Part shown: positions 1 to 8,074 of the stretch, piece by piece | Position numbering within the stretch: position 1 is the stretch's first letter | Layout of the letters: the number at the start of each line of letters is the position of its first letter | Source of the DNA: Sphingobacteriales bacterium 44-15 | Lineage (GTDB): Bacteria > Bacteroidota > Bacteroidia > Chitinophagales > Chitinophagaceae | DNA: 64,000 nt | Direction: 5' to 3' | Assembly (NCBI GenBank): GCA_001899685.1 | Contig: MKWG01000037.1 | Coordinates: 307,777-371,776 of the forward strand | Made by a program: the position numbers and the translations under genes | The notes under the pieces: generated by a model | Database searches by the model: none | What the model was told of the DNA's origin: nothing | What the model saw: the letters and a program-made list of their open reading frames with translations, nothing else

Positions 1-1439
1 GTCAATGTACCGTCTTCAGCAATAGTATATGCCCAGATCCAGTGTGATGCGGATTCCGCCACGTATAATTGTGTCTGATCGGGAGAAAGTGTTGCCCCGT
101 TAGGAAATTTCAGTCCTTCATCCACTACTGTCTTTTTACCTCCTGGCTTTATTAAAAATATCCTGCCCGGCTTCTCTTTCCCTTCAGGTGAAGTCACATA
201 TATATTTCCATTCCGGGTAATTGCCAGGTCGTTACCCGGAATTCCTTCCGCTATTATACCCGGCTTTCCGTCAGCGCCGTAAGCAATGATCTGTTTTGTT
301 GCGCCGGCAACAACATACCGCCTGCCATCTGCTCCAAATGCCGTGCCGCTGCTTTTATGCGCATCAATATTAAGCATGGTAATTGCGTTATACTGCGCAT
401 CAATTTTATACGTTTTCGAACCAGGTATATCCTGGAAGTATATATCTCCTGACGCATTGGCGGCAATACCTTCTGTAAATCCATACCCTTCTGCTACCAG
501 CTCCCAGTTTTCACCAGAGATCAATATATCTGACAATACCTGGTTTTGAGTTTTTCCCGGTGTCACAGCTTTTGGCCAATCTTTCCACAGCCATCGCATC
601 GCTTCGGGAAATACAGCGGTTCCCTGCCGGCCGTTGTGCCCGCCTTCACCCCATACATGCCGCACTTCATATCCTGCAAATACAAGCGCCCGTTCCATCA
701 TTTCATTAGCTTTCCACCAATCACCGCCATAAATATTTAAATCACCGGAGCCATCCTGCAAAAAAACACGGATCGGCCTGGGTTCATATTTCCTGATAAG
801 AGTAGGATACCTGTCGGCGCCCCGTAATCCAACATAAGTGCCAACAGCGCTAAATACTCTCGAAAATACTTGCGGACGTTCCCAGGCAGCCGTAAAAGCG
901 CAGACTGCGCCGCTGCTCGATCCGCCAATAGCCCTGTCATTCCCGCTCTTCGACAAATGAATGGCTCTTCCGTCGCTTGTGCTGTGCTTTTCTACATCCG
1001 GCAATATTTCTTCCGTTATGAATTTTACATACGCATCTCCTAATCCATCATATTCAAAGCTCCTGTTAAACCTGTCAATGGCATGTTGCTGATCCCTTGC
1101 CACGATCCTTCCGTGCATCACAAATACGCCAATGGTTACCGGCATTTCACCGTTATGAATAAGGTTGTCAAATACAACAGGGGCATTCCATTGAATACCA
1201 TCCTGGTTGACGTATACACACGCGGGCTTATCCGGGTTGTATTGTTTTGGCACATATATCCAGTATTCCCGCCAGGTACCCGGGTATATGGCAGACTTAT
1301 CAAACACACATTTTATTATTTCGCCCTTAGGCACTCCGGCATGTTCAACAGAGGCTGAATCCACGGCATAATTTTCCTGTGGCTGTTGTGCCATCAGTGA
1401 ATATGAGCATAACAATAGCAGTAATATAATCCGGTACAT
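1..1439 (-). CDS. Secreted esterase / SMP-30 (gluconolactonase-like) fusion, C-terminus beyond window
   Basis: The reading frame is open from an ATG at 1439 down to base 1 and leaves the window, so the C-terminus is missing (479 residues seen). Residues 1-16 form a signal peptide ending before QQP. Residues about 30-290 look like an Fes/enterochelin-esterase-type alpha/beta hydrolase: nucleophile elbow GGSSSG near residue 174, acidic residue in LQDGSGD near 230, histidine in GEGGHNG near 267. From about residue 305 a second domain resembles the SMP-30/gluconolactonase propeller (GYGFTEGIAANASGDIYF, then IPGNDLAITRNGNIYVTSP). I infer an exported enzyme that removes an ester group and also handles a lactone or sugar, fitting the glycan genes further right. 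The substrate is unknown. Each half is recognisable; the fusion itself is what I am sure of from the uninterrupted frame. Confidence 0.85.
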   Translation of the reverse strand, partial: MYRIILLLLLCSYSLMAQQPQENYAVDSASVEHAGVPKGEIIKCVFDKSAIYPGTWREYWIYVPKQYNPDKPACVYVNQDGIQWNAPVVFDNLIHNGEMPVTIGVFVMHGRIVARDQQHAIDRFNRSFEYDGLGDAYVKFITEEILPDVEKHSTSDGRAIHLSKSGNDRAIGGSSSGAVCAFTAAWERPQVFSRVFSAVGTYVGLRGADRYPTLIRKYEPRPIRVFLQDGSGDLNIYGGDWWKANEMMERALVFAGYEVRHVWGEGGHNGRQGTAVFPEAMRWLWKDWPKAVTPGKTQNQVLSDILISGENWELVAEGYGFTEGIAANASGDIYFQDIPGSKTYKIDAQYNAITMLNIDAHKSSGTAFGADGRRYVVAGATKQIIAYGADGKPGIIAEGIPGNDLAITRNGNIYVTSPEGKEKPGRIFLIKPGGKKTVVDEGLKFPNGATLSPDQTQLYVAESASHWIWAYTIAEDGTL

Positions 1440-1611
1440 AGTATGAAGCTTTTATGATAGATATGGTGCGGTATGATAAGCACGATATTCAGTGATCTTT
1501 TTATGTACCGAACTGCAATGCTACTATCAGCTTCGTTGCGTCGCACCCTTCAGGTTCCTGTTCACTACTCAGCAACGATTCCTTATCACTCGGGGTGCAA
1601 CCTGTCCAACC

Positions 1612-1650
1612 TCATAAAAAAACAACCTATCAGAAAGGTAGGTTATTTTT
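1612..1650. terminator. Bidirectional terminator-like hairpin
   Basis: AACCTA (1624-1629) pairs with TAGGTT (1639-1644) around a 9-nt loop. An A-run lies on the left and a T-run on the right, so either strand would end in a U-tract. It lies upstream of the esterase/SMP-30 gene and could stop transcription entering from either side. Confidence 0.5.
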
Positions 1651-1662
1651 GAAAAAGTATCG

Positions 1663-1820
1663 GGGCATTTCAATTTTTCGCAGGTGGGTAGTGACCTTCC
1701 TAACGATCAGGCAGGCACCGCCTGTAGAACCCGCTACGGGTCGGTGCCCGCCCGACTGAACATCGTTCGGGCGGGTCTCACCGGGCGAAAAGTTGTGCAA
1801 GAAGCGAAAAATTGAAATGC
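1663..1820. repeat. Structured inverted-repeat element with internal GC hairpins
   Basis: The outer arms CATTTCAATTTTTCGC (1666-1681) and GCGAAAAATTGAAATG (1804-1819) are perfect reverse complements. Between them lie further hairpins, including CCCGCCCGA paired with TTCGGGCGGG near 1749-1777 and an ACCG...CGGT stem near 1708-1733. This looks like a non-coding repeat or REP-type element rather than gene remains. Confidence 0.6.
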
Positions 1821-1937
1821 GCCCCAAACTTCCCGGGCAGGCGCATCTGCAAAACAAATGATATACCCATAAGGCTTCGGAATGGATTATTTGTAACCCT
1901 GAATTATCGAAGGTCACAAAATCATCAGCCCTTTGTA

Positions 1938-2110
1938 CGTCATTTCAACTGAGCTAACACGACTTCTATAGTTAAACGACTCTTACGCGAAGGAGAAATC
2001 TGCCGGGCTTTTGTACCAATGCTCAACTGTTGCACTACTGCCCGGCAGATTTCTCTCCCGCCGTAATATACATTTAGATCATACAGCATGAAGGCGGGAT
2101 CGAAATGACG
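1938..2110. repeat. CGTCATTTC-type palindromic intergenic repeat
   Basis: The outer arms CGTCATTTC (1938-1946) and GAAATGACG (2102-2110) enclose a perfect 16-bp inner inverted repeat, GAGAAATCTGCCGGGC (1993-2008) with GCCCGGCAGATTTCTC (2040-2055), separated by 31 nt. Repeats with GTCATTTCGA and GAGAAATCT words are common in Bacteroidota intergenic DNA, from memory. I read it as a dispersed non-coding element. Confidence 0.65.
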
Positions 2111-2195
2111 ATGCAGGAGTGTTTTGTTTTTGTAACTGGCATTTTTTGCATGGAGGAGCATATGATTTGTATTGTGCCCGGGCATAATCTCTTCT

Positions 2196-2837
2196 TCATT
2201 CTACCGGGGCAATACTAAAATGCTCATGGAACCATTGCTGCGCAAGATGCAGGTCTTCCTGTGTAAGCCCATGCCCCGACGGCAGGGAATAAGCGGCAAC
2301 ATCAAAGCCTGCATTCTCCAGCAACTGCACATACCGCTGTGTTGCTGCAGGATCGATAGTAGGATCAACAGCGCCGTTGGTCATGAGTATGGGCGTTCTC
2401 CCGATGGCAGCAAATGGCTCCGGGCTGACAAAAGGCTGCATCGGGCGGAAAAGGATCGCACCGGCAAAAAAATCAGGATACATCAGCAAAGCGCTACCGG
2501 CAATATTAGCACCGTTGGAATAGCCGAGCGCAATCAGCTTACCTGCATCAAAACTCTCTTTTCCGGAGATCGTTGTAATATTATGCAGCAATTCATTTGT
2601 TCTGAATCTTAAGTCATCTTCATCAAATATTCCCATACCTATCCTTTTGAAAAACCGGGGCATCCCGTGCTCACTCACATTCCCTCTTAAACTTAATATG
2701 TTCACTCCGTCGCCAAACTGCCTGCCAATGGGCAGCAGGTCCGCTTCATTGCCACCGGTGCCATGCAGCAGCAATAAAGTATATCCTGTGGGGTTCGCGG
2801 CAGGCTGGTATATGTATTTCATCTCCTGGTAGTTCAT
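2196..2837 (-). CDS. Alpha/beta-hydrolase, MhqD-like carboxylesterase
   Basis: This 213-residue cytosolic hydrolase belongs to the phospholipase/carboxylesterase (esterase YtpA/MhqD) group. The visible triad is Ser107 in GYSNG, Asp158 in GAVDPTIDP and His189 in SGHG, with the oxyanion stretch LLHGTGGNE at 24-31. There is no signal peptide. It begins 24 bp after the stop of the ring-cleaving dioxygenase-like gene on the same strand, so the two are almost certainly co-transcribed. The same pairing (mhqO with mhqD) is known from quinone and methylhydroquinone resistance in Bacillus. I infer a role in electrophile or quinone detoxification; the real ester substrate cannot be read from sequence. 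Confidence 0.87.
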   Translation of the reverse strand: MNYQEMKYIYQPAANPTGYTLLLLHGTGGNEADLLPIGRQFGDGVNILSLRGNVSEHGMPRFFKRIGMGIFDEDDLRFRTNELLHNITTISGKESFDAGKLIALGYSNGANIAGSALLMYPDFFAGAILFRPMQPFVSPEPFAAIGRTPILMTNGAVDPTIDPAATQRYVQLLENAGFDVAAYSLPSGHGLTQEDLHLAQQWFHEHFSIAPVE

Positions 2838-2861
2838 ATATGATCCGTTTAATATTGTTCA

Positions 2862-3800
2862 TTAATCAAGTTTCACCAGGTGCTTTTCAATAGCTTCCCT
2901 GTGCGGTTCAAACTGGGTGGGTAATTTCAGGTGAGTGCCTAATGCTTCGAGCGGTTCATCCACCATGAACCCGGGATTGTCTGTAGCTATTTCAAAAAGC
3001 ACACCGCCGGGCTCCCGGAAATATAAAGAATGAAAATAATTCCTGTCTATCTGCGGCGTAATATTCAATCCTTTCGCCAGTATCTTTTCCCGCATTTCCA
3101 TTTGCGCTTTATCATCTTTCACCCGGAAGGCCACGTGATGCACTGTTCCACCGGCAACTATACCTCTTTGTTCGGCAGGCAGCTCTACCAGGTCAATTAT
3201 ATTAGCTGTTTCACTGGCTGTTGTTGCATACCTATAGCGGTTTAGCTGCTTATCAATGAGCGCATATCCAAAAACATCAGTGAGGATACCTGCAGTCGGC
3301 TTAATATCATTCAGGGTAAGTGTAGCATTATAAAATCCTTTGGTAGCTACATCTTCTTTCACCTCTCCTGTTTCATATCCTTTGCGTGGATCAGGCTGAT
3401 TCGTTTCTATCAGTTCCAGCTTCAGTCCGTCGGGATCAAGGAAAGTAAGATATTTCTCCCCGAATTTCTCAGCGGGATTATTGTAAATAATGTTATGTGC
3501 CCTGAAACGCTCCAGCCAGAAACCAAGGCTTCCTTTCGGTACGGCATAGCCGATCTCCGTAGCCATTGATGCTCCTCTCCGACCCTGCCTTACTGCGTTC
3601 CCCCACGGGAAAAAAGTAAGTATAGTGCCGGGAGTGCCCTGCCTGTCGCCAAAATAAAAATGATAGGTCTGGGGGTCATCAAAATTAACCGTTCTTTTCA
3701 CAAAACGCAGCCCCAGCACTTTGGTATAAAAATCAAAATTGCGTTTGGCATCACCGGCAATAGCGGTGATATGATGTATGCCTTTGATCATTGTTGCCAT
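2862..3800 (-). CDS. mhqO: Ring-cleaving dioxygenase / glyoxalase family (MhqO-like)
   Basis: The 312-residue protein contains two vicinal-oxygen-chelate modules. The first begins GIHHITAIAGD at residue 7, with a histidine usable as a metal ligand. The second spans about residues 155-290, with VHHVAFRVKDD and the C-terminal LFEIATDNPGF providing a glutamate ligand. Length and order match the MhqO/MhqE group of putative hydroquinone-cleaving dioxygenases. It is followed by an MhqD-like esterase and preceded by a Crp-type regulator gene. A perfect Crp/Fnr-spaced palindrome lies 49 bp upstream of the start, so expression is probably controlled by that regulator. Family assignment is firm. Function in quinone detoxification is inferred from the family and the gene order. 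Confidence 0.88.
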   Translation of the reverse strand: MATMIKGIHHITAIAGDAKRNFDFYTKVLGLRFVKRTVNFDDPQTYHFYFGDRQGTPGTILTFFPWGNAVRQGRRGASMATEIGYAVPKGSLGFWLERFRAHNIIYNNPAEKFGEKYLTFLDPDGLKLELIETNQPDPRKGYETGEVKEDVATKGFYNATLTLNDIKPTAGILTDVFGYALIDKQLNRYRYATTASETANIIDLVELPAEQRGIVAGGTVHHVAFRVKDDKAQMEMREKILAKGLNITPQIDRNYFHSLYFREPGGVLFEIATDNPGFMVDEPLEALGTHLKLPTQFEPHREAIEKHLVKLD

Positions 3801-3848
3801 AATGTTGTTTTTTGTACAGCAAAGGTCAGAAGGGTTTCATTCCTGAAC

Positions 3849-3864
3849 ATTGAACCAGTTCAAT
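3849..3864. promoter_or_regulatory. Crp/Fnr-type palindrome upstream of the dioxygenase gene
   Basis: ATTGAAC-CA-GTTCAAT is a perfect inverted repeat with 7-bp arms. It contains TTGAA-N4-TTCAA, the half-site spacing of Fnr/Crp-family operators (Fnr itself uses TTGAT-N4-ATCAA). It lies between the Crp-like regulator gene and the dioxygenase gene it probably controls. Confidence 0.6.
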
Positions 3865-3884
3865 AAATTGGGCAACAGCGGGTA

Positions 3885-4478
3885 TTATTCGTGAACATCC
3901 TGGCCTTTCGAAAGCCTTGTGCGAACCTTACTGAGAAATTCAGGTGAAAACCCAAGGTAAGAGGCAATATAATGCTGTGGCACCCGCTGGGGTATGGTGG
4001 GATAACGGTCTATAAAATCAAGATATTTTTCGACAGCAGTAGTAGTAACGGTTTGCAGGAACCTGTCCTGCAGGCGGGTGAGATTTTTTTGTATCATCAG
4101 GCGAAAGACCCGTTCAAACTTCGGGATCTCATGCAGCAGCTTTTCCTTGGTTTCGGGGGAAAGCAGCAGCACTTCCGATGGCTCCAGTGTTTGAATGAAC
4201 AGCTTTGAGGCTTTCCGTTCGTGGAAGCTCCCGATATCGCTCACCCACCAGTCTTCAATTGCAAACTGCAATGTTATTTCTACGCCTTTGGGATCAATAT
4301 AATATGTACGGATGCATCCTTTATTGATATACGCTTCAAAATTGCACACTTCTCCTTCCTGCAGCATTAAAGTTTTTTTGGGGATATGCTTTACCACCAG
4401 CAGCTCATTGAAGCGTTGTATTTCCGCTCCGGTAAAATCCACGCACCTGTTGATATGTTCGTTGATGAGGGAGAACAT
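3885..4478 (-). CDS. Crp/Fnr family transcriptional regulator
   Basis: This 197-residue protein has an N-terminal cyclic-nucleotide-binding-like beta-barrel (about 20-110) and a C-terminal winged helix (about 165-190, VPQHYIASYLGFSPEFLSKV). The start was placed at ATG 4478: the frame extends upstream to 4499, but only through a TTG codon, and family members begin near FSLINEHI. The cNMP pocket lacks the usual arginine-serine phosphate cassette and there is no Fnr-like cysteine cluster, so the ligand is unknown. It starts close to the reductase stop codon and precedes the dioxygenase/esterase pair, suggesting a single detoxification operon under its own control. Confidence 0.87.
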   Translation of the reverse strand: MFSLINEHINRCVDFTGAEIQRFNELLVVKHIPKKTLMLQEGEVCNFEAYINKGCIRTYYIDPKGVEITLQFAIEDWWVSDIGSFHERKASKLFIQTLEPSEVLLLSPETKEKLLHEIPKFERVFRLMIQKNLTRLQDRFLQTVTTTAVEKYLDFIDRYPTIPQRVPQHYIASYLGFSPEFLSKVRTRLSKGQDVHE

Positions 4479-4488
4479 GCTGCAATGG

Positions 4489-5154
4489 CTATTGTTCAAA
4501 TACTATAGCTTCGGGGGACGCGCCAAGCGGTCTCAGGTCATTGCTTATTGACTCAACCATTTTATCCGGACCGCATACATAGAACGGTTTAGAAAAATCG
4601 CTCACGTTCTTCTGCAAAAATTCTTTATCAATATAGCCTTTTTCAATCCCCGGGGCGGAAGATCTCGTCAGGATAAAACGGGCGTTGTCTCCCAGCATGG
4701 TGGTCAGCTCATCGCGGAGTATGATATCGCTTTCCGTTTTGTTGGAAAAATAAAGCCGGTTGCCATCAATTTTCTTACTCTTGTGAAGCTGCCTGAAGAT
4801 CGCCAGGAAAGGAGTAATACCGGCTCCCCCCGCAATAAAACATCCTTCACCTTTATATGCTATCGCTCCCCATACATCACGGATGATCAGCTCATCCCCT
4901 GCACGAAGGTTGTCCAGCGCATGAGTTACGCCATCATGATCGCGGTATGATTTTATAGTAAACTCCAAAAAGGGCCATTCATTCAGGCTGGTAAAGGTAA
5001 ACGGGCGTCTTTCTTCCTTCCATTTTTCCTGGTTAATAGAAACTTCTGTAGCCTGCCCTGGCTCAAAATGATAGCCTTTGGGCTTTTCAAAACGATATCG
5101 TTTAACATCATGCGTCAGTTGCTCAATGCTTAATATTTTTACTACTTCTTCCAT
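4489..5154 (-). CDS. FAD-binding ferredoxin/flavodoxin reductase-like oxidoreductase
   Basis: The 221-residue protein has the ferredoxin-NADP reductase fold. The FAD-binding barrel spans residues 1-100 with the flavin motif RPFTFTS at 50-56. The NAD(P)-binding half has GGAGITPF at 109-116 and CGPDKM at 194-199. There is no 2Fe-2S domain, so electrons must pass to a separate partner. It is the first gene of a run that continues with a Crp-like regulator and an MhqO/MhqD-like pair, and may supply reducing power to that unit or reduce quinones directly. It is divergent from the histone-deacetylase-family gene, the two starts being 69 bp apart. The electron acceptor is not identifiable. Confidence 0.88.
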   Translation of the reverse strand: MEEVVKILSIEQLTHDVKRYRFEKPKGYHFEPGQATEVSINQEKWKEERRPFTFTSLNEWPFLEFTIKSYRDHDGVTHALDNLRAGDELIIRDVWGAIAYKGEGCFIAGGAGITPFLAIFRQLHKSKKIDGNRLYFSNKTESDIILRDELTTMLGDNARFILTRSSAPGIEKGYIDKEFLQKNVSDFSKPFYVCGPDKMVESISNDLRPLGASPEAIVFEQ

Positions 5155-5223
5155 CTTATTTTGTTTTTGCCTTATAAATGTAAAAATAATATGCCAGTTT
5201 CAATATACCCTGATATTTGCAGC

Positions 5224-6144
5224 ATGGCATCACCATTATTATATGTAGCATTTGCGCCGGTGTATATACATCCATTGCCTGAAGGTCACCGTTTTCCCAT
5301 GCTGAAATATGATCTGATCCCCGGTCAGTTACTGCATGAAGGAGCCATCAGTAATGAAAACATCTTTGCGCCAACAATATGCGAGGACAAGTGGATATTG
5401 CTCACGCACACGGAAGCCTACCTGAAAAAGCTTAAAGAGCAGACACTAAGTGACAGAGAACAAAGAAAGATCGGTTTCCCCCAGTCTCCCCGCCTTACCG
5501 AAAGAGAGCTTGTTATAACACAGGGTACCATCAACTGCTGCCACGCTTCGCTCCGGGCAGGTATAGCTTTAAATGTTGCAGGAGGAACGCACCATGCTTT
5601 CAGCGACAGAGGCGAAGGTTTCTGCCTGCTGAATGATTTTGCGGTTGCCGCCAACTACATGCTCCATCATCAACTGGCGAAAAAGATTCTGATCATTGAT
5701 CTGGATGTGCACCAGGGCAACGGTACAGCGAAAATATTTGAAAAAGAAGACCGCGTATTTACATTCAGCATGCATGGAGATCATAACTATCCTTTTCAAA
5801 AAGAGCAAAGCGATCTTGACATTCCCCTGAAAGATGGCACGGGAGATGAGGAATACCTGTTGCTGCTTGACCAGGCATTGGACAGGCTGCTGCAACAGGC
5901 AAACCCTGATATGGCGTTTTTCCTTTCCGGCGTGGATATACTGGAGACCGATAAATTCGGAAAGCTTCGCATAACCATGAATGGTTGCAGGCAACGCGAC
6001 GAAATGGTATTTACAAAGCTCAAAACCTTACATATCCCCTGTGTGGCAGCGATGGGCGGAGGATATTCTGCGGATATAAGGATCATTACCGAAGCGCACT
6101 GCAATACGTTCAGGGCAGCCAAAGCTATATATGACCTCAATTAA
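5224..6144 (+). CDS. Histone deacetylase family (AcuC-like) zinc deacetylase
   Basis: The 306-residue enzyme belongs to the HDAC/acetoin-utilisation deacetylase superfamily. Zinc ligands Asp161 and His163 lie in IDLDVHQGNG, the third Asp238 lies in SGVDIL, and the histidine pair is at 123-124 in GGTHHAF. MGGGYS near the C-terminus is the usual loop. An upstream ATG at 5191 would add eleven residues, but family members begin at the stretch matching VAFAPVYIHPLPEGHRFP, so I chose 5224. Bacterial members remove acetyl groups from small amides or from lysines such as those of acetyl-CoA synthetase; the substrate here is unknown. It stands alone, divergent from the reductase and convergent with nth. 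Confidence 0.87.
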   Translation: MASPLLYVAFAPVYIHPLPEGHRFPMLKYDLIPGQLLHEGAISNENIFAPTICEDKWILLTHTEAYLKKLKEQTLSDREQRKIGFPQSPRLTERELVITQGTINCCHASLRAGIALNVAGGTHHAFSDRGEGFCLLNDFAVAANYMLHHQLAKKILIIDLDVHQGNGTAKIFEKEDRVFTFSMHGDHNYPFQKEQSDLDIPLKDGTGDEEYLLLLDQALDRLLQQANPDMAFFLSGVDILETDKFGKLRITMNGCRQRDEMVFTKLKTLHIPCVAAMGGGYSADIRIITEAHCNTFRAAKAIYDLN

Positions 6145-6172
6145 TGGATTAAACACAGCAGAAAACAGCAGA

Positions 6173-6204
6173 CATTTTATTTTCCCGGCTTACTGAATAA
6201 AATG
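6173..6204. terminator. Bidirectional terminator between convergent genes
   Basis: CATTTTATT (6173-6181) pairs with AATAAAATG (6196-6204) across a 14-nt loop, between the convergent deacetylase and nth genes. It is AT-rich and so weak, but its position and symmetry suit a shared terminator. Confidence 0.5.
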
Positions 6205-6240
6205 ACCCCCTGTTTCACTTCTCACATTTCACGTTTGCCA
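6205..6240. repeat. GTGA-type tract overlapping the 3' end of nth
   Basis: Read on the minus strand, the last codons of nth run into an ACGTGAAATGTGAGAAGTGA tract, so the stop codon TGA is part of the repeat word. It is one of a family of such tracts in this window. Confidence 0.6.
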
Positions 6241-6857
6241 TGAGAGTAGTATGCACATACTGTATTCATAAGGCATATCTCACATTTAGGCTGGGGGCGG
6301 CATATTTCCCTGCCCAGGAAACTCATTGCCATGCCTGCATCCCACTCCTTCTTCGGAAGCGTTTCCATTATCTGCTTTTCAATTTTTTTCGGGTCACTAC
6401 CGGACGCAATACCCAGCCGCGGGGCAACACGCACAACGTGCAGATCCACAATAACACCTTCTGCCGGCTTCCCGGATTCACGCAGTATCACGTTCGCAGA
6501 TTTTCTTCCGATGCCCGGCAATGCAGTAAGCTCCTCTAAAGTACCGGGAATATTCGCATCCTTTTTAACGGTCTGCGAAATTTCCATCAGCCATTTTATT
6601 TTGTTCCCGAAATTCCTGACGCTGCCTATAAATGGCTGCAGGGTCTCAGGTGTAGCTTTCGAAAGAGCCTGCATACCAGGATAAGCTTTGAACAGCTCTG
6701 GCGCCAGTTGATTGATATGACGGTCTGAGTCCTGCGCAGACAATACTACCATTACTACCAACTGGTACAGGTTACCATACTCAAGCGGATGTTTCGTGTC
6801 TTTATATTTTTTGAGCAATGGCTTAATGGCTTCCGGCCAATTTACGACAGCAGGCAT
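6222..6857 (-). CDS. nth: Endonuclease III (DNA glycosylase/AP lyase)
   Basis: This 211-residue HhH-GPD glycosylase removes oxidised pyrimidines and nicks AP sites in base-excision repair. The helix-hairpin-helix LPGIGRKSANVIL holds catalytic Lys119, and Asp138 follows in VDLHV. A C-terminal 4Fe-4S loop has Cys186, 192, 195 and 201. The cluster spacing is C-x5-C-x2-C-x5-C, one residue shorter in the first gap than the canonical C-x6-C-x2-C-x5-C, but all four cysteines are present. The C-terminus GKREM and its stop codon are written in a GTGA-type repeat tract, implying that the repeat has replaced or trimmed the original end. It is convergent with the deacetylase gene. Confidence 0.93.
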   Translation of the reverse strand: MPAVVNWPEAIKPLLKKYKDTKHPLEYGNLYQLVVMVVLSAQDSDRHINQLAPELFKAYPGMQALSKATPETLQPFIGSVRNFGNKIKWLMEISQTVKKDANIPGTLEELTALPGIGRKSANVILRESGKPAEGVIVDLHVVRVAPRLGIASGSDPKKIEKQIMETLPKKEWDAGMAMSFLGREICRPQPKCEICLMNTVCAYYSHGKREM

Positions 6858-6919
6858 AGTGGAAAAATTGAAAGTAAATGTACTATAAAATAAGCCCGGG
6901 AGGACAGGGAATTTTTCTC

Positions 6920-7951
6920 TTAACAGCGGGGGGAAATCACGGAAATATTTGTACCGGCGCCTGTTCTGCTTTTGATGATCAGTTGCCCGTTGAATGAGGT
7001 GACCCGGCTTTTGATATGGATAAGTCCTTTCCCCATGACCGTGTTATCCGGGTCGAAGCCTTTCCCGTCATCAGTAACGCTGAGTATTATCTGATCCTTA
7101 ATATTTTTAATAATGACCTTTGCCTTATTCGCGTTGGCATGCCTGATCACATTAGCAAGCAGTTCCTGGCATATCCTGAAAAAATCCACCCTCATCTCAG
7201 GAGTAAGCTCTGATTCGGTATATGAGCTTTCGAATGAGCAGGCAATACCACTCAGGAGAGACAGTTCTTCACAATACAGGCTGATCGTTTCGTTCAGACC
7301 AAAATCGTCAAGCATGTGAGGTCTGATGGAAAAGGAAAGCCGTCTCATAGCATTGATAAGCGTTTCAGCAACATCCAGCGCATGGTGCATCCTCCTTTTG
7401 GATATCTCGTCCAGCCGGGGATCATTAACTGTTATCCAGTCTATGTCCAGTTTTACTACAGATACAAGCTGAGCGATCTCATCATGAAGCTCCTCTGCAA
7501 CAGATTTCATGCGTTGCTCAAGACTGGTCTTGAAATGAAGTGTTAAGTCTCTTAACTGTTTGCATTTTTCTTCCGCTACCAGCTCAAGTCTTTTTTTCTC
7601 TGAGATGTCCCTCGCAATGGCAAATACCACTTCCCTGTCGGGTAAATAAACAGATGTCCATTCTAACCACAGGATATCGCCATCTTTGGTAACATAGCGA
7701 TTCTGAAAATGCTGCAGCGGCTTACCCAACAGGAGCGCCTGCCGGCGCTGATGTGTAATCTCCTTGTCCCCGGTATAAATAAAATGTGATATGGGCGTTG
7801 AAAACAGCTCTTCCCTGCTGTACTTCAGCTTATTGATCGCTGAAGCATTGATTTCCTTAAAATATCCCTCCCTGTCGGCAATGCATACCATGTCCGGTGT
7901 CCGTTCGAAGTAATCGAACATTCCCGGGGATAGATCACCTGAAAAAAACAT
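6920..7951 (-). CDS. PAS-domain sensor histidine kinase (HisKA_3 type), soluble
   Basis: The 343-residue kinase has no membrane segment. A PAS domain covers about 10-120 (ERTPDMVCIADREGYFKEIN through FAIARDISEKK). The HisKA_3 dimerisation helix follows, with His156 in EELHDEIAQ. An HATPase_c domain spans about 245-343, with N-box ELLANVIRHANA and G-box DDGKGFDP and GTN near the end. This layout is the NarX/DesK-like group, whose partners are NarL-type regulators. No response regulator is next to it, so it is an orphan in this window. It is divergent from the SGNH hydrolase gene. The PAS ligand is unknown. Confidence 0.9.
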   Translation of the reverse strand: MFFSGDLSPGMFDYFERTPDMVCIADREGYFKEINASAINKLKYSREELFSTPISHFIYTGDKEITHQRRQALLLGKPLQHFQNRYVTKDGDILWLEWTSVYLPDREVVFAIARDISEKKRLELVAEEKCKQLRDLTLHFKTSLEQRMKSVAEELHDEIAQLVSVVKLDIDWITVNDPRLDEISKRRMHHALDVAETLINAMRRLSFSIRPHMLDDFGLNETISLYCEELSLLSGIACSFESSYTESELTPEMRVDFFRICQELLANVIRHANANKAKVIIKNIKDQIILSVTDDGKGFDPDNTVMGKGLIHIKSRVTSFNGQLIIKSRTGAGTNISVISPRC

Positions 7952-8074
7952 AACCGAAATATTAAAAGTATTTTCATGTAACGTTAAATACAGAACTTAT
8001 TGCATTTATCTCCTCATTATTTGCAAAAAACCCGGCAAATCGCTAAGTTGTACCATTAAAACGAACGGTCATTC

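Larger units (their letters stand above)
1440..2195. other. 756-bp gene-free stretch with nested inverted repeats
   Basis: No convincing gene is present. The open frames here read through inverted repeats and have no recognisable domain. The stretch holds a bidirectional terminator-like hairpin (about 1612-1650), a structured GC-rich inverted repeat (1663-1820) and a second palindromic element (1938-2110). These are described separately. It separates two genes on the same (minus) strand. Confidence 0.7.

Noticed and set aside
1630-2185. Two minus-strand frames of 81-95 codons in the gap
   Set aside because: They read through inverted repeats (1663-1820 and 1938-2110) and have no recognisable product.
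2172-2612. Plus-strand 146-codon frame opposite the MhqD-like esterase
   Set aside because: It lies antisense to a clear hydrolase and shows no domain.
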